A stretch of DNA of 64,000 nt from Shouchella hunanensis (GCF_028735875.1 NZ_CP117834.1:1104001-1168000), one strand, 5' to 3'. Numbered from the stretch's first letter, positions 8,943 to 17,091 are shown. The notes: generated by a model not told the origin, from the letters alone. Program-made: numbers and translations.

Positions 8943-10163
8943 TTACCCATTTTGCTGTCGTAAAAATACATTGTATTTTCCAACCTGCATTTCATCTTGA
9001 AGCAAAACTGCCAGCGCTCCTAACAAGTTCATATCGTTACCTAACGCCGTTTGCCTCATCTCGAAATCCTTCTGGACGATGTTCATGGCTCTCTTTTCAA
9101 TTTTCTCTCGCAGTATCGCTAAAAGTGGTTCGTTATTGACCACATGTGCACCATTCAAGATAACCGCCTGAGGATTCATAAAGTGAAGCACATTCGTAAT
9201 CGCAACAGCAATGTACTCCGCCATCTCTTCAACAATTTTTAATGCAAAAGGATCGCCTTCACATGCTGCCTCCACAAAATGAATAGCCGTTACTTTTTCA
9301 GGATTAAAGTCCGCTCTCGCAACAATGGCGCCTCCCTCTTGTTGGGTAAACCATCCTGATAGAATACGTGCATAAATGGCCGGCCAGCTTACATAATTCT
9401 CTAAACAGCCCTGATTGCCACACGAACAACCTATTCCTCCTGGAACAACAGACATATGCCCAATTTCCCCTGCACTTCCGCTATAACCTCGAAAGATATG
9501 ATCATGGACAACAAGTCCTGCACCTACTCCTTCATCAATGGAAAGATACAGCATTTCCTGATACGGCGCATCACCAAACAGTTTCTCCGCAACCACCAGT
9601 GCATTTAGATCATTTTCAACGAAGACTTGAAGTCCAAATGCTTCTTCCACACGTTGTTTAAGCTCAATTTGATACAAATCGAGTTTCGCATTATAGAGAA
9701 TGACGCCATTTTTCGCATCAACAACGCCAGGACAAACGATGGAGATCCCAACGAACTTTGAGTGACTCTCAAGAATAGGATGAACAAACAGAGAAAGGGA
9801 TTTTAAAAGGTGCTCGACATAGGCATCGCCTTTTACATTTTGAACTTGGTATACCATTTCGTTCTTTCGTTCACCCGATAAATTAAGAACCGCCATTTGA
9901 ATAGAAGAATTACGTAACGATACCGCAATAATAAATGCCTTATTGGGATTAAACCGATAAAGCACAGGCTTTCTCCCACCAGTCGAGTCACCGGTCCCCT
10001 CCTCCATAACATAATCTTCTTTCATCAGTTTCGCTAAAATGGTCGAAACCGTCGTTTGACTCACCTGCACTTTTTCAGCCAGCTCTGCCTTTGACAAAGG
10101 ACCTTGCGCACGAATAAGATTTAATACATTAACGCGGTTGACTTCATGTAATTTAGTTTTAAT
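8943..10163 (-). CDS. ROK family transcriptional regulator (NagC/XylR type), probable ATT start
   Basis: ROK repressor with an N-terminal winged helix (SKAELAEKVQVSQTTVSTIL) and a C-terminal sugar-kinase-like domain. That domain has the ROK zinc site GCSCGNQGCLE and the ATP/sugar-binding motif SIDEGVGAG. A TTG inside the first helix (10097) would remove part of the DNA-binding domain. The frame extends upstream with strongly family-like residues (KLHEVNRVNVLNLIRAQGPL) to a stop, and the only plausible initiator there is an ATT at 10163, seven bases after GTGAGGG. This start gives 406 residues, normal for the family. It heads the sugar operon and is likely autoregulated and induced by the imported sugar. 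Confidence 0.85.
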   Translation of the reverse strand: MKTKLHEVNRVNVLNLIRAQGPLSKAELAEKVQVSQTTVSTILAKLMKEDYVMEEGTGDSTGGRKPVLYRFNPNKAFIIAVSLRNSSIQMAVLNLSGERKNEMVYQVQNVKGDAYVEHLLKSLSLFVHPILESHSKFVGISIVCPGVVDAKNGVILYNAKLDLYQIELKQRVEEAFGLQVFVENDLNALVVAEKLFGDAPYQEMLYLSIDEGVGAGLVVHDHIFRGYSGSAGEIGHMSVVPGGIGCSCGNQGCLENYVSWPAIYARILSGWFTQQEGGAIVARADFNPEKVTAIHFVEAACEGDPFALKIVEEMAEYIAVAITNVLHFMNPQAVILNGAHVVNNEPLLAILREKIEKRAMNIVQKDFEMRQTALGNDMNLLGALAVLLQDEMQVGKYNVFLRQQNG

Positions 10164-10198
10164 GTATCATCCCTCACTTCAAAAAGTATTTTTAAAAA

Positions 10199-10226
10199 GT
10201 TAGACGTTAAAAGCAGTTATTCTAAC
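10199..10226. promoter_or_regulatory. Possible operator upstream of the ROK regulator
   Basis: Inverted half-sites GTTAGA and TCTAAC are separated by 16 bp in the AT-rich leader of the ROK operon. The spacing resembles ROK-type operators, but the arms are short, so this is only a candidate. The rest of the roughly 180-bp gap up to the next terminator shows no gene. Confidence 0.3.
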
Positions 10227-10345
10227 GCACACTAGCAAAATAATCGACTAATCCTTCGAAGTTCTTCCAATTGCTTTTAAATCTAGTTTACAATAGAAAG
10301 AAACAATAAGTAAATGAATTTTCTAATAATTATTTAGCGTCCATG

Positions 10346-10387
10346 CAAAAAAGCCTGTTGGGTAAGGGTGTCCCAACAAGCCCTTTC
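10346..10387 (-). terminator. Rho-independent terminator of the PAP2 phosphatase gene
   Basis: On the minus strand the stem GGGCTTGTTGGG pairs with CCCAACAGGC(T) around a 9-nt loop and runs into TTTTTT. It lies about 45 bp after the phosphatase stop codon. Confidence 0.8.
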
Positions 10388-10428
10388 ATCTAGCTTACCC
10401 TAATGATTTACTTAACGTACGTTTACAC

Positions 10429-10974
10429 TTATGAAACCCGTTTGGTTACATGACGACGAGTCCCTCTTTCTAATTTGTTTAAGCTTTTCTTAAGAAGAAA
10501 TACAACAAGAAGGGCGATGCTAACCCCTGCAAAGACATCCAGCGGATAATGATGACCAAGGTAAACGCGCGAAAGACCGATAAGCCCAGCACACAGAAGA
10601 AGTAAGCTACCCACTTTTTTATGAAAGACGGCGATTCCAAGCGCAATCGCAAAAGCAGCAAGCGTATGGTTGGAAGGAAAGCTGGACGCGGTATTATGTA
10701 AGACGAGTAGGTTCACATCATGCTCGATAAAAGGTCTCGGTCGATAAAACAGCCCTTTTACCACATACCCTATACCCATTGAAACAACAAGAGCCGCCCC
10801 TGTAAACAATGCGGTTTTCATATATATTTTTTTCTTTAAACCAACTATAAAAAAACCAAACAACGCGAATGCCAACAAAATCGTGACATATTCAGAACTC
10901 CATAACATAATCCTATCAAGCATCTTGTATTGGCCAGATAAGTCGTTTATTAAACGAAATAGATGATAATCCAT
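10429..10974 (-). CDS. PAP2 phosphatase, BcrC-type undecaprenyl-diphosphatase
   Basis: 181-residue membrane protein with about five to six transmembrane helices. All three motifs of the acid phosphatase PAP2 superfamily are present: KGLFYRPRP (73-81), FPSNH (99-103) and SRVYLGHHYPLD (135-146), with catalytic histidines in motifs 2 and 3. The length and the N-terminus (MDYHLFRLINDLSG) resemble BcrC of Bacillus, which recycles undecaprenyl diphosphate to the monophosphate lipid carrier for cell-wall synthesis and gives bacitracin resistance. It stands alone with its own terminator. A phosphatidylglycerophosphatase role is possible but less likely. Confidence 0.8.
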   Translation of the reverse strand: MDYHLFRLINDLSGQYKMLDRIMLWSSEYVTILLAFALFGFFIVGLKKKIYMKTALFTGAALVVSMGIGYVVKGLFYRPRPFIEHDVNLLVLHNTASSFPSNHTLAAFAIALGIAVFHKKVGSLLLLCAGLIGLSRVYLGHHYPLDVFAGVSIALLVVFLLKKSLNKLERGTRRHVTKRVS

Positions 10975-11186
10975 GGTGCACTCCTTTACCTAGTAAACTT
11001 GCATATTACAAGAGAGTAGCACCTTTCATTTGATAGTGGAAGGGAAAAGATGCGGAAATGGTGTGTAAAAACATTGTCTTCACTAGAAACGTATAATGAA
11101 GGATGGCCAAGACACCTTTACCCCCAAATGAATATGTCATGAGTAGCAACCTCTTGTTATACTTATAGAAACATATAGAAAAAGGT

Positions 11187-11384
11187 GTGTTCATTATTGG
11201 TACCCTCTTTTTACTGACCGCTATAGCCATTAGCGGTATACTTTTTTTAATTTATTCTTTTACATCAAATCCAGATTCAGATCACCAAGTGGAAGTAGCC
11301 GAATTGGTGTATTTACTTCCTTTAGTTCCGGTTCTCATTTATCTTGTTTTCATTTATATGAAGTATAACAAAGGAGAGAAATAG
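11187..11384 (+). CDS. Small two-helix membrane protein
   Basis: Short protein of about 65 residues with two hydrophobic segments (about 2-24 and 41-58) separated by a polar loop (SNPDSDHQVEVAE) and ending in a basic tail. No family is recognised. The start is unclear: a GTG at 11187 lies only one base after AAAAAGG, and ATT codons at 11193 and 11196 sit at better distances. It ends 22 bp before the alpha/beta hydrolase gene and likely shares its transcript. Confidence 0.5.
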   Translation: MFIIGTLFLLTAIAISGILFLIYSFTSNPDSDHQVEVAELVYLLPLVPVLIYLVFIYMKYNKGEK

Positions 11385-11406
11385 CTCTAAAAGGAGAGAA
11401 AAGCGA

Positions 11407-12033
11407 GTGAACATATTTATTCATGGTCTTGGGCAAAAGCCTTCGAGCTGGAATCGCACCATTCAAGGATTATCGGTTGCTGAGACAGTCGAGTGTCCTA
11501 CTATCGTTTCTTTGCTTAACGGGACAGAAGCTACTTATGAAAACGTCTATCAACGTTTTGTCGAATGGTGCAATCATTCAGATGAACCCCTTCACCTAAC
11601 AGGTTTATCACTAGGTGGAATCCTTTCCCTTCATTACGCAAAGGATCACCCTGAAAAAGTGGCTTCCCTCTGTTTGATTGGCACTCAATGCGTCATGCCC
11701 AAACGGTTGTTACAGGTGCAATCTGTTATTTTTCGTCTATTACCAAGTCGTCTCTTTCACCAAGAAGGGCTTCAGAAGCGAGACTTTATTTCGCTAACTC
11801 GCTCAATGGAAGATCTGGATTTTCGCGCTTCATTGGCTGGGATTACTTGTCCTACTCTCATTCTCTACGGTGGAAGAGATTATTTAAATAAACGAGCGTC
11901 GTTTCAATTGGCCAACTCTATACCTAACAGTAAGCTCCTTTGCATTCCTGATGCCGGTCATGAAGTGAATGAAGATCAACCATTCCCCCTTGCAAATGCC
12001 CTCCAATCTTTTTACAAAAACCTCTCCTCTTAA
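11407..12033 (+). CDS. Alpha/beta hydrolase
   Basis: 208-residue soluble hydrolase with the alpha/beta fold. The oxyanion region is HGLGQKPSSW, the nucleophile elbow is GLSLGG with Ser near 68, the acid is Asp in YGGRDYLN and the base is His in AGHEVNED. It starts with GTG after AAAGGAG. The substrate is unknown: a small ester, lactone or C-C bond substrate as in the MenH/BioH-like group. A terminator follows. Confidence 0.85.
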   Translation: MNIFIHGLGQKPSSWNRTIQGLSVAETVECPTIVSLLNGTEATYENVYQRFVEWCNHSDEPLHLTGLSLGGILSLHYAKDHPEKVASLCLIGTQCVMPKRLLQVQSVIFRLLPSRLFHQEGLQKRDFISLTRSMEDLDFRASLAGITCPTLILYGGRDYLNKRASFQLANSIPNSKLLCIPDAGHEVNEDQPFPLANALQSFYKNLSS

Positions 12034-12078
12034 CGACCACAGGCTACTGACCTGTTACAAATTTAGTGGAAGGAAAAA

Positions 12079-12112
12079 AATAAAAGCAGTGCCTTTTGGC
12101 ACTGCTTTTATC
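12079..12112. terminator. Bidirectional terminator
   Basis: Perfect stem TAAAAGCAGTGCC / GGCACTGCTTTTA with a 4-nt loop, between the plus-strand hydrolase and the minus-strand RsbR paralogue. T-runs are available in both directions. Confidence 0.85.
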
Positions 12113-12154
12113 CACTCTTCAAAGAGGGACACTTTCCCCTCAGCCTCAAGAACA

Positions 12155-12973
12155 TTATTGGTCAATCGAAATCTTTCCAAATGCTTGCCTTAATGAACTA
12201 TAAATTTTCAAGTCTACTTTAATACCTAATGAAACCATTGTTTGAGCAATTTCAGGACGAACCCCACTAATCATTGTTTCGATTCCAATCAATTTTAGTG
12301 CATCGACAACTTTAAAGATTTGGGCAGCGACCATCGTATCAATGACACTTACACCTGACAAATCAAGAATAATGTATTTTAAACCAAGCTGAGAGCCTTT
12401 GTCTAATGCATTCGTCATCAAATATTGCGCTCGCTTTGTATCAATTTCACCGATAATCGGAATAATTCCCACTTCATCGGTTAACTGCACAAGAGGAACA
12501 GAGAGTTCGTCAATGGCATATTTCGCCACTTCAATATTGTTTGCATAATCTCTCATATAGGTTTGGCTCACCTTTTGGATCGCCAAGTCTACAATTTGAT
12601 TAAATTTTGAAATGACGTCATACAAATGATTAAAGGAAAAGCCCCCTTCTTCTGCTTGATCTTTAATAATGACACCAATTCGATCACGGTAATACGTAAT
12701 TTCTTTTAACGCTACATCCAATTTTAAATCAAGAGATACTAACAAGCCTGCAACAGCTTCTCCCCAGTTATCCATTGCTTCTTCAGATTCTTCTTTATCC
12801 TTTAAAAATGAATGTGCATAGACTTCAATAAGCTCGTGTCGCCACGGTTTTAGCCTTGAAACGAGTGTCGCTTCGTCTATATGATCATGCGACGGAGGCA
12901 TGTTCGCTAATGCCATTTTCTCAGCTAAAATGGTTTCTGTAATGGGCTTTAAATAGTCTTTGGATTTGATCAT
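12155..12973 (-). CDS. RsbR-type stressosome protein (STAS domain)
   Basis: 272-residue RsbR paralogue. The helical N-terminal domain (about 1-145) is variable and would form the sensory turret. The C-terminal STAS domain (about 155-270) carries both phosphorylatable positions of the family: Thr in IGEIDTKRAQ and Thr in DLSGVSVIDTMVA. In Bacillus such paralogues co-assemble with RsbS and the kinase RsbT in the stressosome, which controls sigma-B activation. Here it stands alone, like RsbRB/RC/RD, away from any sigB operon. The signal it senses is unknown. The RBS AGGAG lies upstream of the ATG. Confidence 0.85.
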   Translation of the reverse strand: MIKSKDYLKPITETILAEKMALANMPPSHDHIDEATLVSRLKPWRHELIEVYAHSFLKDKEESEEAMDNWGEAVAGLLVSLDLKLDVALKEITYYRDRIGVIIKDQAEEGGFSFNHLYDVISKFNQIVDLAIQKVSQTYMRDYANNIEVAKYAIDELSVPLVQLTDEVGIIPIIGEIDTKRAQYLMTNALDKGSQLGLKYIILDLSGVSVIDTMVAAQIFKVVDALKLIGIETMISGVRPEIAQTMVSLGIKVDLKIYSSLRQAFGKISIDQ

Positions 12974-13099
12974 ATCTCTATCTTCTCCTGCATCTACATT
13001 CTATTATTCGCTTGATACTTTCTATTCTATAGAGTAACACAAAGTAAGCAGTAATACCTTATACCACCGAATTTCCTATCTATTTTCTTTTTCATTCCC

Positions 13100-13567
13100 C
13101 TATCGCTTTTCATATCGTCCTTTAGCAAGATGTTCCAATGTTTGAAGAGCTGTTTCGTAGCTGAATGTACTTTCTATTCTGTAATCTAAATCATCAATAA
13201 TCCGATAATGTTGGCTTATAATATTCTGTTGAAGCCTGTAGCTCCCCAATGTTTTAACACTTTTCCACCAAATTTTTCCACCTTTTGTTTTTTGACGCAC
13301 AATCGTTTCACGATCATCACTCAATAGCTTAATCACTTCTAATGGGTCGCCACCAAATAACCGTTCAAGAATCTCACTTTCTTGAAAAATGGCACAAATG
13401 GCACAAACGAGTGTCCACCCTGCCCGGAGGTGACCTGACTCTAACTGAACGATGGTTTTCTTTGTGATACCTAACGCATTTGCCATTTGCGTTTCAGTAA
13501 GATGACTTTCTTTTCTTAAAGCACCCACATTTCGAGATACGACAATAATGACATAGTTACGATCCAT
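13100..13567 (-). CDS. XRE-family helix-turn-helix regulator
   Basis: 155-residue protein with an N-terminal Cro/C1-type helix-turn-helix (LRKESHLTETQMANALGITKKTIVQLESGH, given here only as its extent at about residues 16-45). A C-terminal region of about 90 residues of unknown function, rich in charged and aromatic residues, follows. The ATG at 13567 is preferred because GGAG lies 8 bases upstream; the longer frame begins with GTG inside the ribosome binding site. There is no obvious target nearby. Its length is larger than plain XRE repressors. Confidence 0.75.
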   Translation of the reverse strand: MDRNYVIIVVSRNVGALRKESHLTETQMANALGITKKTIVQLESGHLRAGWTLVCAICAIFQESEILERLFGGDPLEVIKLLSDDRETIVRQKTKGGKIWWKSVKTLGSYRLQQNIISQHYRIIDDLDYRIESTFSYETALQTLEHLAKGRYEKR

Positions 13568-13611
13568 CTTTGACACTCCACTTTTTTCTCATTATCTTAC
13601 TCTACTTTCAA

Positions 13612-13764
13612 TTATCTGACTATAGAAGCTTCTGTCCAATAGCCAAACAACGATCTTATCCTATAGTTCTTTTCGAATTTATGCGTCTTTACCATGATGC
13701 CTGTTTTATGTAACTTCCTTACAAACCCTTCCCTAGACGCACCAAATCTACATACTATTTCCAT
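13612..13764 (-). CDS. Possible small basic protein or gene remnant
   Basis: A 50-residue frame from an ATG, open for a further 13 codons upstream, reading MEIVCRFGASREGFVRKLHK, then a basic stretch, and ending GYWTEASIVR. The residue composition looks protein-like rather than random, but only a weak ribosome binding site (AAGAAAG) precedes it and no family is recognised. It lies 45 bp upstream of the XRE gene on the same strand. It could be a tiny gene or the tail of a decayed one. Confidence 0.25.
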   Translation of the reverse strand: MEIVCRFGASREGFVRKLHKTGIMVKTHKFEKNYRIRSLFGYWTEASIVR

Positions 13765-13828
13765 TTTATCTTTCTTGCGTTCAATATGCGAAAGATTTTC
13801 GTCTTATTTTTATGATGTTAACTAAAAA

Positions 13829-13860
13829 GAAACCCTCCCTATGCAAGGGAAGGTCTCGTT
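13829..13860 (-). terminator. Terminator overlapping the AraC stop codon
   Basis: On the minus strand GAGACCTTCCCT pairs with AGGGAGGGTTTC (G-U pairs included) around a short loop, followed by TTTTT. It begins right at the end of the AraC-type regulator gene. Confidence 0.7.
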
Positions 13861-14725
13861 AGTCATCAAAAGTGAGGTTCTGTGGCGCATCATCCATTTC
13901 AAATTGCCAATCAACATTTGTTGTAGGAACGGTCTTCTTTACTTCTTGAAAGATTAAACTGTCTAACCATACTTGTCCGGGGCCCGATACATTTAGACCA
14001 AAAGCAATTAAGTCACTCTCTTCCGGTATATCTAGAACGATACTATAGATATTCCAATCGGTATCTCCTACAATTTTACGGTTATACATATTATCAAATT
14101 GGAGAACATCTTGTTGCTTATTATCCACTCTCATCCATAATCCACAATATTCCTGAATGCCATTCGTTTTCACAAAGCCAGAAAGCTTCATGCGCTTTCC
14201 TACGTATTTATCTGCTTTGAATTGTTGCATAAGTGTAACAAATCCGCCAATTGGTTTTTCCATAATTCCCTTTATATAAGCAGACTGCTTTCCTTGATGG
14301 ACAACTTTAGTATCAAGCCCGACCTCATAATGCTGTGGTTTGTCCCCTGCTAACATCCATCCTTTTATCGGTGTCACATCCATCGTTTGATCCCCTTCCT
14401 TTAATTCCTTTAATAGTGAACGATATCTTCCTGGTGGGAGCCCATACCCTTTTTGGAATGCTCGTGTAAACGACTCCTGACTCTCAAAGCCAACACTCAA
14501 TGCAATTTCAATAATTCGTACTTTTGTATGGATTAATAAAGATGAAGCATACGCCAGTCGTCTTTTTCGTACATACTCAACTAAACTCAACTTAAACTCA
14601 GCAATAAATTTACGATGAAAATGAGAGGGTGAATACCCCATCCTTCTCGCAACCGTTTTAAGTTGAATCCGTTCAAATAGTATCTGTTCGATCTCTTGCA
14701 TACACTTTTGCGAGAATGTAGACAT
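13859..14725 (-). CDS. AraC-family regulator with a C-terminal beta-rich ligand domain
   Basis: 288-residue regulator. Residues 1-105 form a double helix-turn-helix of the AraC type (VARRMGYSPSHFHRKF and IALSVGFESQESFTRAFQ). The DNA-binding part is therefore N-terminal, unlike classical AraC. Residues about 115-270 (GWMLAGDKPQHYEVGLD, MKLSGFVKT, LWMRVD, GPGQVWLDSL) resemble a jelly-roll carbohydrate-binding-like domain and may sense a ligand. GGAGGTGATT precedes the ATG. It is a single gene with its own terminator, divergent from the YdhK lipoprotein gene; that gene may be a target, but this is inference. Confidence 0.8.
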   Translation of the reverse strand: MSTFSQKCMQEIEQILFERIQLKTVARRMGYSPSHFHRKFIAEFKLSLVEYVRKRRLAYASSLLIHTKVRIIEIALSVGFESQESFTRAFQKGYGLPPGRYRSLLKELKEGDQTMDVTPIKGWMLAGDKPQHYEVGLDTKVVHQGKQSAYIKGIMEKPIGGFVTLMQQFKADKYVGKRMKLSGFVKTNGIQEYCGLWMRVDNKQQDVLQFDNMYNRKIVGDTDWNIYSIVLDIPEESDLIAFGLNVSGPGQVWLDSLIFQEVKKTVPTTNVDWQFEMDDAPQNLTFDD

Positions 14726-14871
14726 TTAATCACCTCCACTTCTTACGCACAGTATACGCTATACTACATTGACAACATTTGATCTAAATTGCTTTCTTTT
14801 TTTTAAAGTCGAGCATGCTTTTGAGTAGATTGGAGAATCTAATGACACGACCTTAAAAAGGAGTGTCATCG

Positions 14872-15480
14872 ATGCAATTGAACACATTTATTAAGCATAC
14901 AGCCGTATGCTGTACGCTGATTATGCTTGTAACTGGTTGTGGCGTCCACCAAAATGGCGGTCAACCACACCCTTTAAAGGAACACACTGACCATTTTCAA
15001 ACATTACATGAATCAAAAAATCGTCAGGACATTGGGACAATTCAACAGCACTATTCTGATGAGGTTCCACCTCACCTGGAAGCAGTGGAAAACCCAACGT
15101 ATCCAGTCGGTTCTAAAGCAATCATTCTGTATGATGCCATTCCTGGAATGGCGTATGCCGTCGCAACGATTAAAGGAGCTTATGAAACAACGGCATACGA
15201 AGTTCAGTATGAAGCAGCTAGTCATTCTGAGCCTTTACATTATAAGTGGATCATACACGAAGATATTAACTCTGACGGGGAAACTTCTATCGAAAATGAG
15301 GCGTTTGTCCAGCTCAATACATCTATTCCTCCATTAAATGGAGAGAGGGTAAAAATTGTGGATCAACGGGAGACAACCGTTTATATGATTGATTTTATCT
15401 CTAATTCCAAAGAAGACGTACAAAATTTCAAATGGGTAACAGAAGAGGACTTAAAACCAATTAAACAGAAGAGTCGTTAA
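14872..15480 (+). CDS. YdhK-type lipoprotein (two DUF1541 repeats)
   Basis: 202-residue lipoprotein. The ATG at 14872 is 9 bases after AAGGAG; a GTG nine bases earlier lies too close to it. The signal peptide ends in a lipobox LVTGC. Two diverged repeats follow: VGSKAIILYDAIPGM through HYKWIIHED and GERVKIVDQRETTVYMID through NFKWVTEED. Each has the GAYxTTxYxV and KWVxxE core of DUF1541 found in YdhK. The usual His-Met residues of the repeat are replaced here, so metal binding assumed for other members may be lost. It is exported and of unknown function. Confidence 0.8.
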   Translation: MQLNTFIKHTAVCCTLIMLVTGCGVHQNGGQPHPLKEHTDHFQTLHESKNRQDIGTIQQHYSDEVPPHLEAVENPTYPVGSKAIILYDAIPGMAYAVATIKGAYETTAYEVQYEAASHSEPLHYKWIIHEDINSDGETSIENEAFVQLNTSIPPLNGERVKIVDQRETTVYMIDFISNSKEDVQNFKWVTEEDLKPIKQKSR

Positions 15481-15497
15481 ACTCTTCTGTTTCCTTT
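15463..15497 (+). terminator. Terminator at the end of the YdhK gene
   Basis: AAACAGAAGAGT pairs perfectly with ACTCTTCTGTTT around a 5-nt loop that contains the stop codon, followed by CCTTTT. Confidence 0.75.
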
Positions 15498-15507
15498 TAC
15501 TTACGAT

Positions 15508-15603
15508 TTAAAAAACGAATGCCGTAACTAGCAGATAGCTAACGAAGCCACCTATACTGAACAGGATGGCGACATGGCTAATTGAAAAATTGCTGTTCCC
15601 CAA
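15508..15603 (-). other. Possible 31-residue hydrophobic peptide or gene tail
   Basis: A minus-strand frame from a TTG reads NSNFSISHVAILFSIGGFVS and then YLLVTAFVF, a good transmembrane helix. No ribosome binding site precedes it and a stop lies just upstream. It may be the remnant of a membrane protein gene. The rest of the gap between the YdhK and catalase genes shows nothing. Confidence 0.2.
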
Positions 15604-15694
15604 CTAATTATTTCTAGCGACAAAAGCACAACTCCCATTTATTTACAGTGTAACGCCATGTTGCTTGCTAGATGTACATAATGGAGGAAATACC

Positions 15695-17083
15695 CTATCT
15701 ATCGTTATTCATATTTTGTTTAATCCTTGAGGCAAGTTCTGGTGAAACATTGTTTAACTCAGCTAACACATTTTGTTGTAAATCCTGTTCTACATCCTTT
15801 AACTGGCTACCAATGTTTAGAATTAAATCCTCTTGTTCTTTTTCTGGTAACGCTTCAAAGAATAGTCGTGGTTGAGTGTAATCATTTTGTTTCTCAATGT
15901 CCGATCGTTGCATAATTCCTTCTATATACCGGCCATCTCCACTCGTCACTAAATCTCCTGGCGTCCAGTTCGATTGCTGATTAACAGGTACTTTCCGAAA
16001 CTCTGAACCAATTCGATGACGCTGTGAATCCCAATAAATATTGGCACGCCCTTGAAGCATTTTGTCATCTGAAAGCTCTACACCTTCTAACAAATGACTA
16101 GGAGAAAAAGCGGCTTTTTCCACTTGCTCTTCAAAATCATCAGGGTTCTTATTAAGGGTCATTTTCCCAATTGGAAGAAACGGGAACTGTTGTTCATCCC
16201 AAACTTTCGTATCATCCAGAGGATCATACGGTAAGTCTTTTGCAATCTCCATATCCATTATTTGTGCGTATAAGCCATATTCTACTTTTCCACCAGCTTT
16301 AATGGTGTCATACAGATCCTGACCTGCCACATCAGGATTTTCACCCGCTAACCGAACAGCCTCACTGTTTCGAATGTAGCGTTCCCCTGCAAGTGGAAAC
16401 CACGCCAGCTTCACATAACGGCGCTCTCCGTTCGTATTTTTCCAGACGTAGGTATTCACGCTATGGCCGGGAATATGGCGGAAGCTTTTGACAGTCCCCA
16501 TATTCGAATATAATCGAAGGACAAAATGCAAGGATTCTGGAGTACGTGCAACAAATCGCCAAAAACGATTCGGGTCAATTAGGTTATTTTCTGGTGATGG
16601 TAGAAAGGCTTTAATGGCTTCTGGAAAGCGAATCGTATCACGAACAGAGAATACCGGTATATGGTTACACACTAGATCATAAATTCCGTCTTGCGCGTAG
16701 AATTTCGTCGAGAACCCTCGCACATTTCTAGAAGTATCAGGGGTTCCTTTTGTGCTTACAGCAAGGGAAAACCGCACAAAGACCGGAAGCTGTGTCCCAG
16801 CTTGTTGCATAAAGGATAATGACGTATACGGAGACATCGAATAATACGTTTCAAAGTATCCGAAGGCTCCAAATCCTTTTACATGAACAGGTCGCTCTCT
16901 TAGCTTTTCGTGAATAAACGTTTGTAACGTTTCATGTTCAATCGTATCTTGCTTTAAGATCGGTCCACGTTCACCAACGGTTTGTGAATGAAGTCTTGCA
17001 GGTTGATCTTGCTCCCAGTCATAACGCCTATCTCCTGAAAATGGTGGTGGAAACGGTTGAGTAGCAGAATAGTTATCAGTCAT
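15695..17083 (-). CDS. Catalase (heme), divergent
   Basis: 462-residue monofunctional heme catalase that splits hydrogen peroxide in the cytoplasm or spore. The distal His is at 67 (RPVHVKG), the distal Asn at 140 (DLVCNHIPVF) and the proximal heme-ligand Tyr at 350 in IYWDSQRHRIG. Several near-invariant segments differ: RFSLAVSTKGTPDTSRN replaces the usual RFSTVxGExGSADTxRD, and VCNH replaces VGNN. The ATG at 17083 is chosen because AAGGAG lies 9 bases upstream; the longer frame would start inside that site. The N-terminus is rich in Pro and aromatics. An inverted repeat covers the ribosome binding site. It is not a close match to Bacillus KatA. Confidence 0.88.
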   Translation of the reverse strand: MTDNYSATQPFPPPFSGDRRYDWEQDQPARLHSQTVGERGPILKQDTIEHETLQTFIHEKLRERPVHVKGFGAFGYFETYYSMSPYTSLSFMQQAGTQLPVFVRFSLAVSTKGTPDTSRNVRGFSTKFYAQDGIYDLVCNHIPVFSVRDTIRFPEAIKAFLPSPENNLIDPNRFWRFVARTPESLHFVLRLYSNMGTVKSFRHIPGHSVNTYVWKNTNGERRYVKLAWFPLAGERYIRNSEAVRLAGENPDVAGQDLYDTIKAGGKVEYGLYAQIMDMEIAKDLPYDPLDDTKVWDEQQFPFLPIGKMTLNKNPDDFEEQVEKAAFSPSHLLEGVELSDDKMLQGRANIYWDSQRHRIGSEFRKVPVNQQSNWTPGDLVTSGDGRYIEGIMQRSDIEKQNDYTQPRLFFEALPEKEQEDLILNIGSQLKDVEQDLQQNVLAELNNVSPELASRIKQNMNNDR

Positions 17084-17091
17084 ATATACAC

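Noticed and set aside
11006-11230. 74-residue minus-strand frame
   Set aside because: No ribosome binding site and no family character; it overlaps the start of the small membrane protein on the other strand.
15695-17083. Catalase missing the catalytic His because GAFG has Phe
   Set aside because: The essential distal His is the one in RPVHVKG, which is present; Phe at the later position also occurs in active Bacillus KatA-type enzymes.
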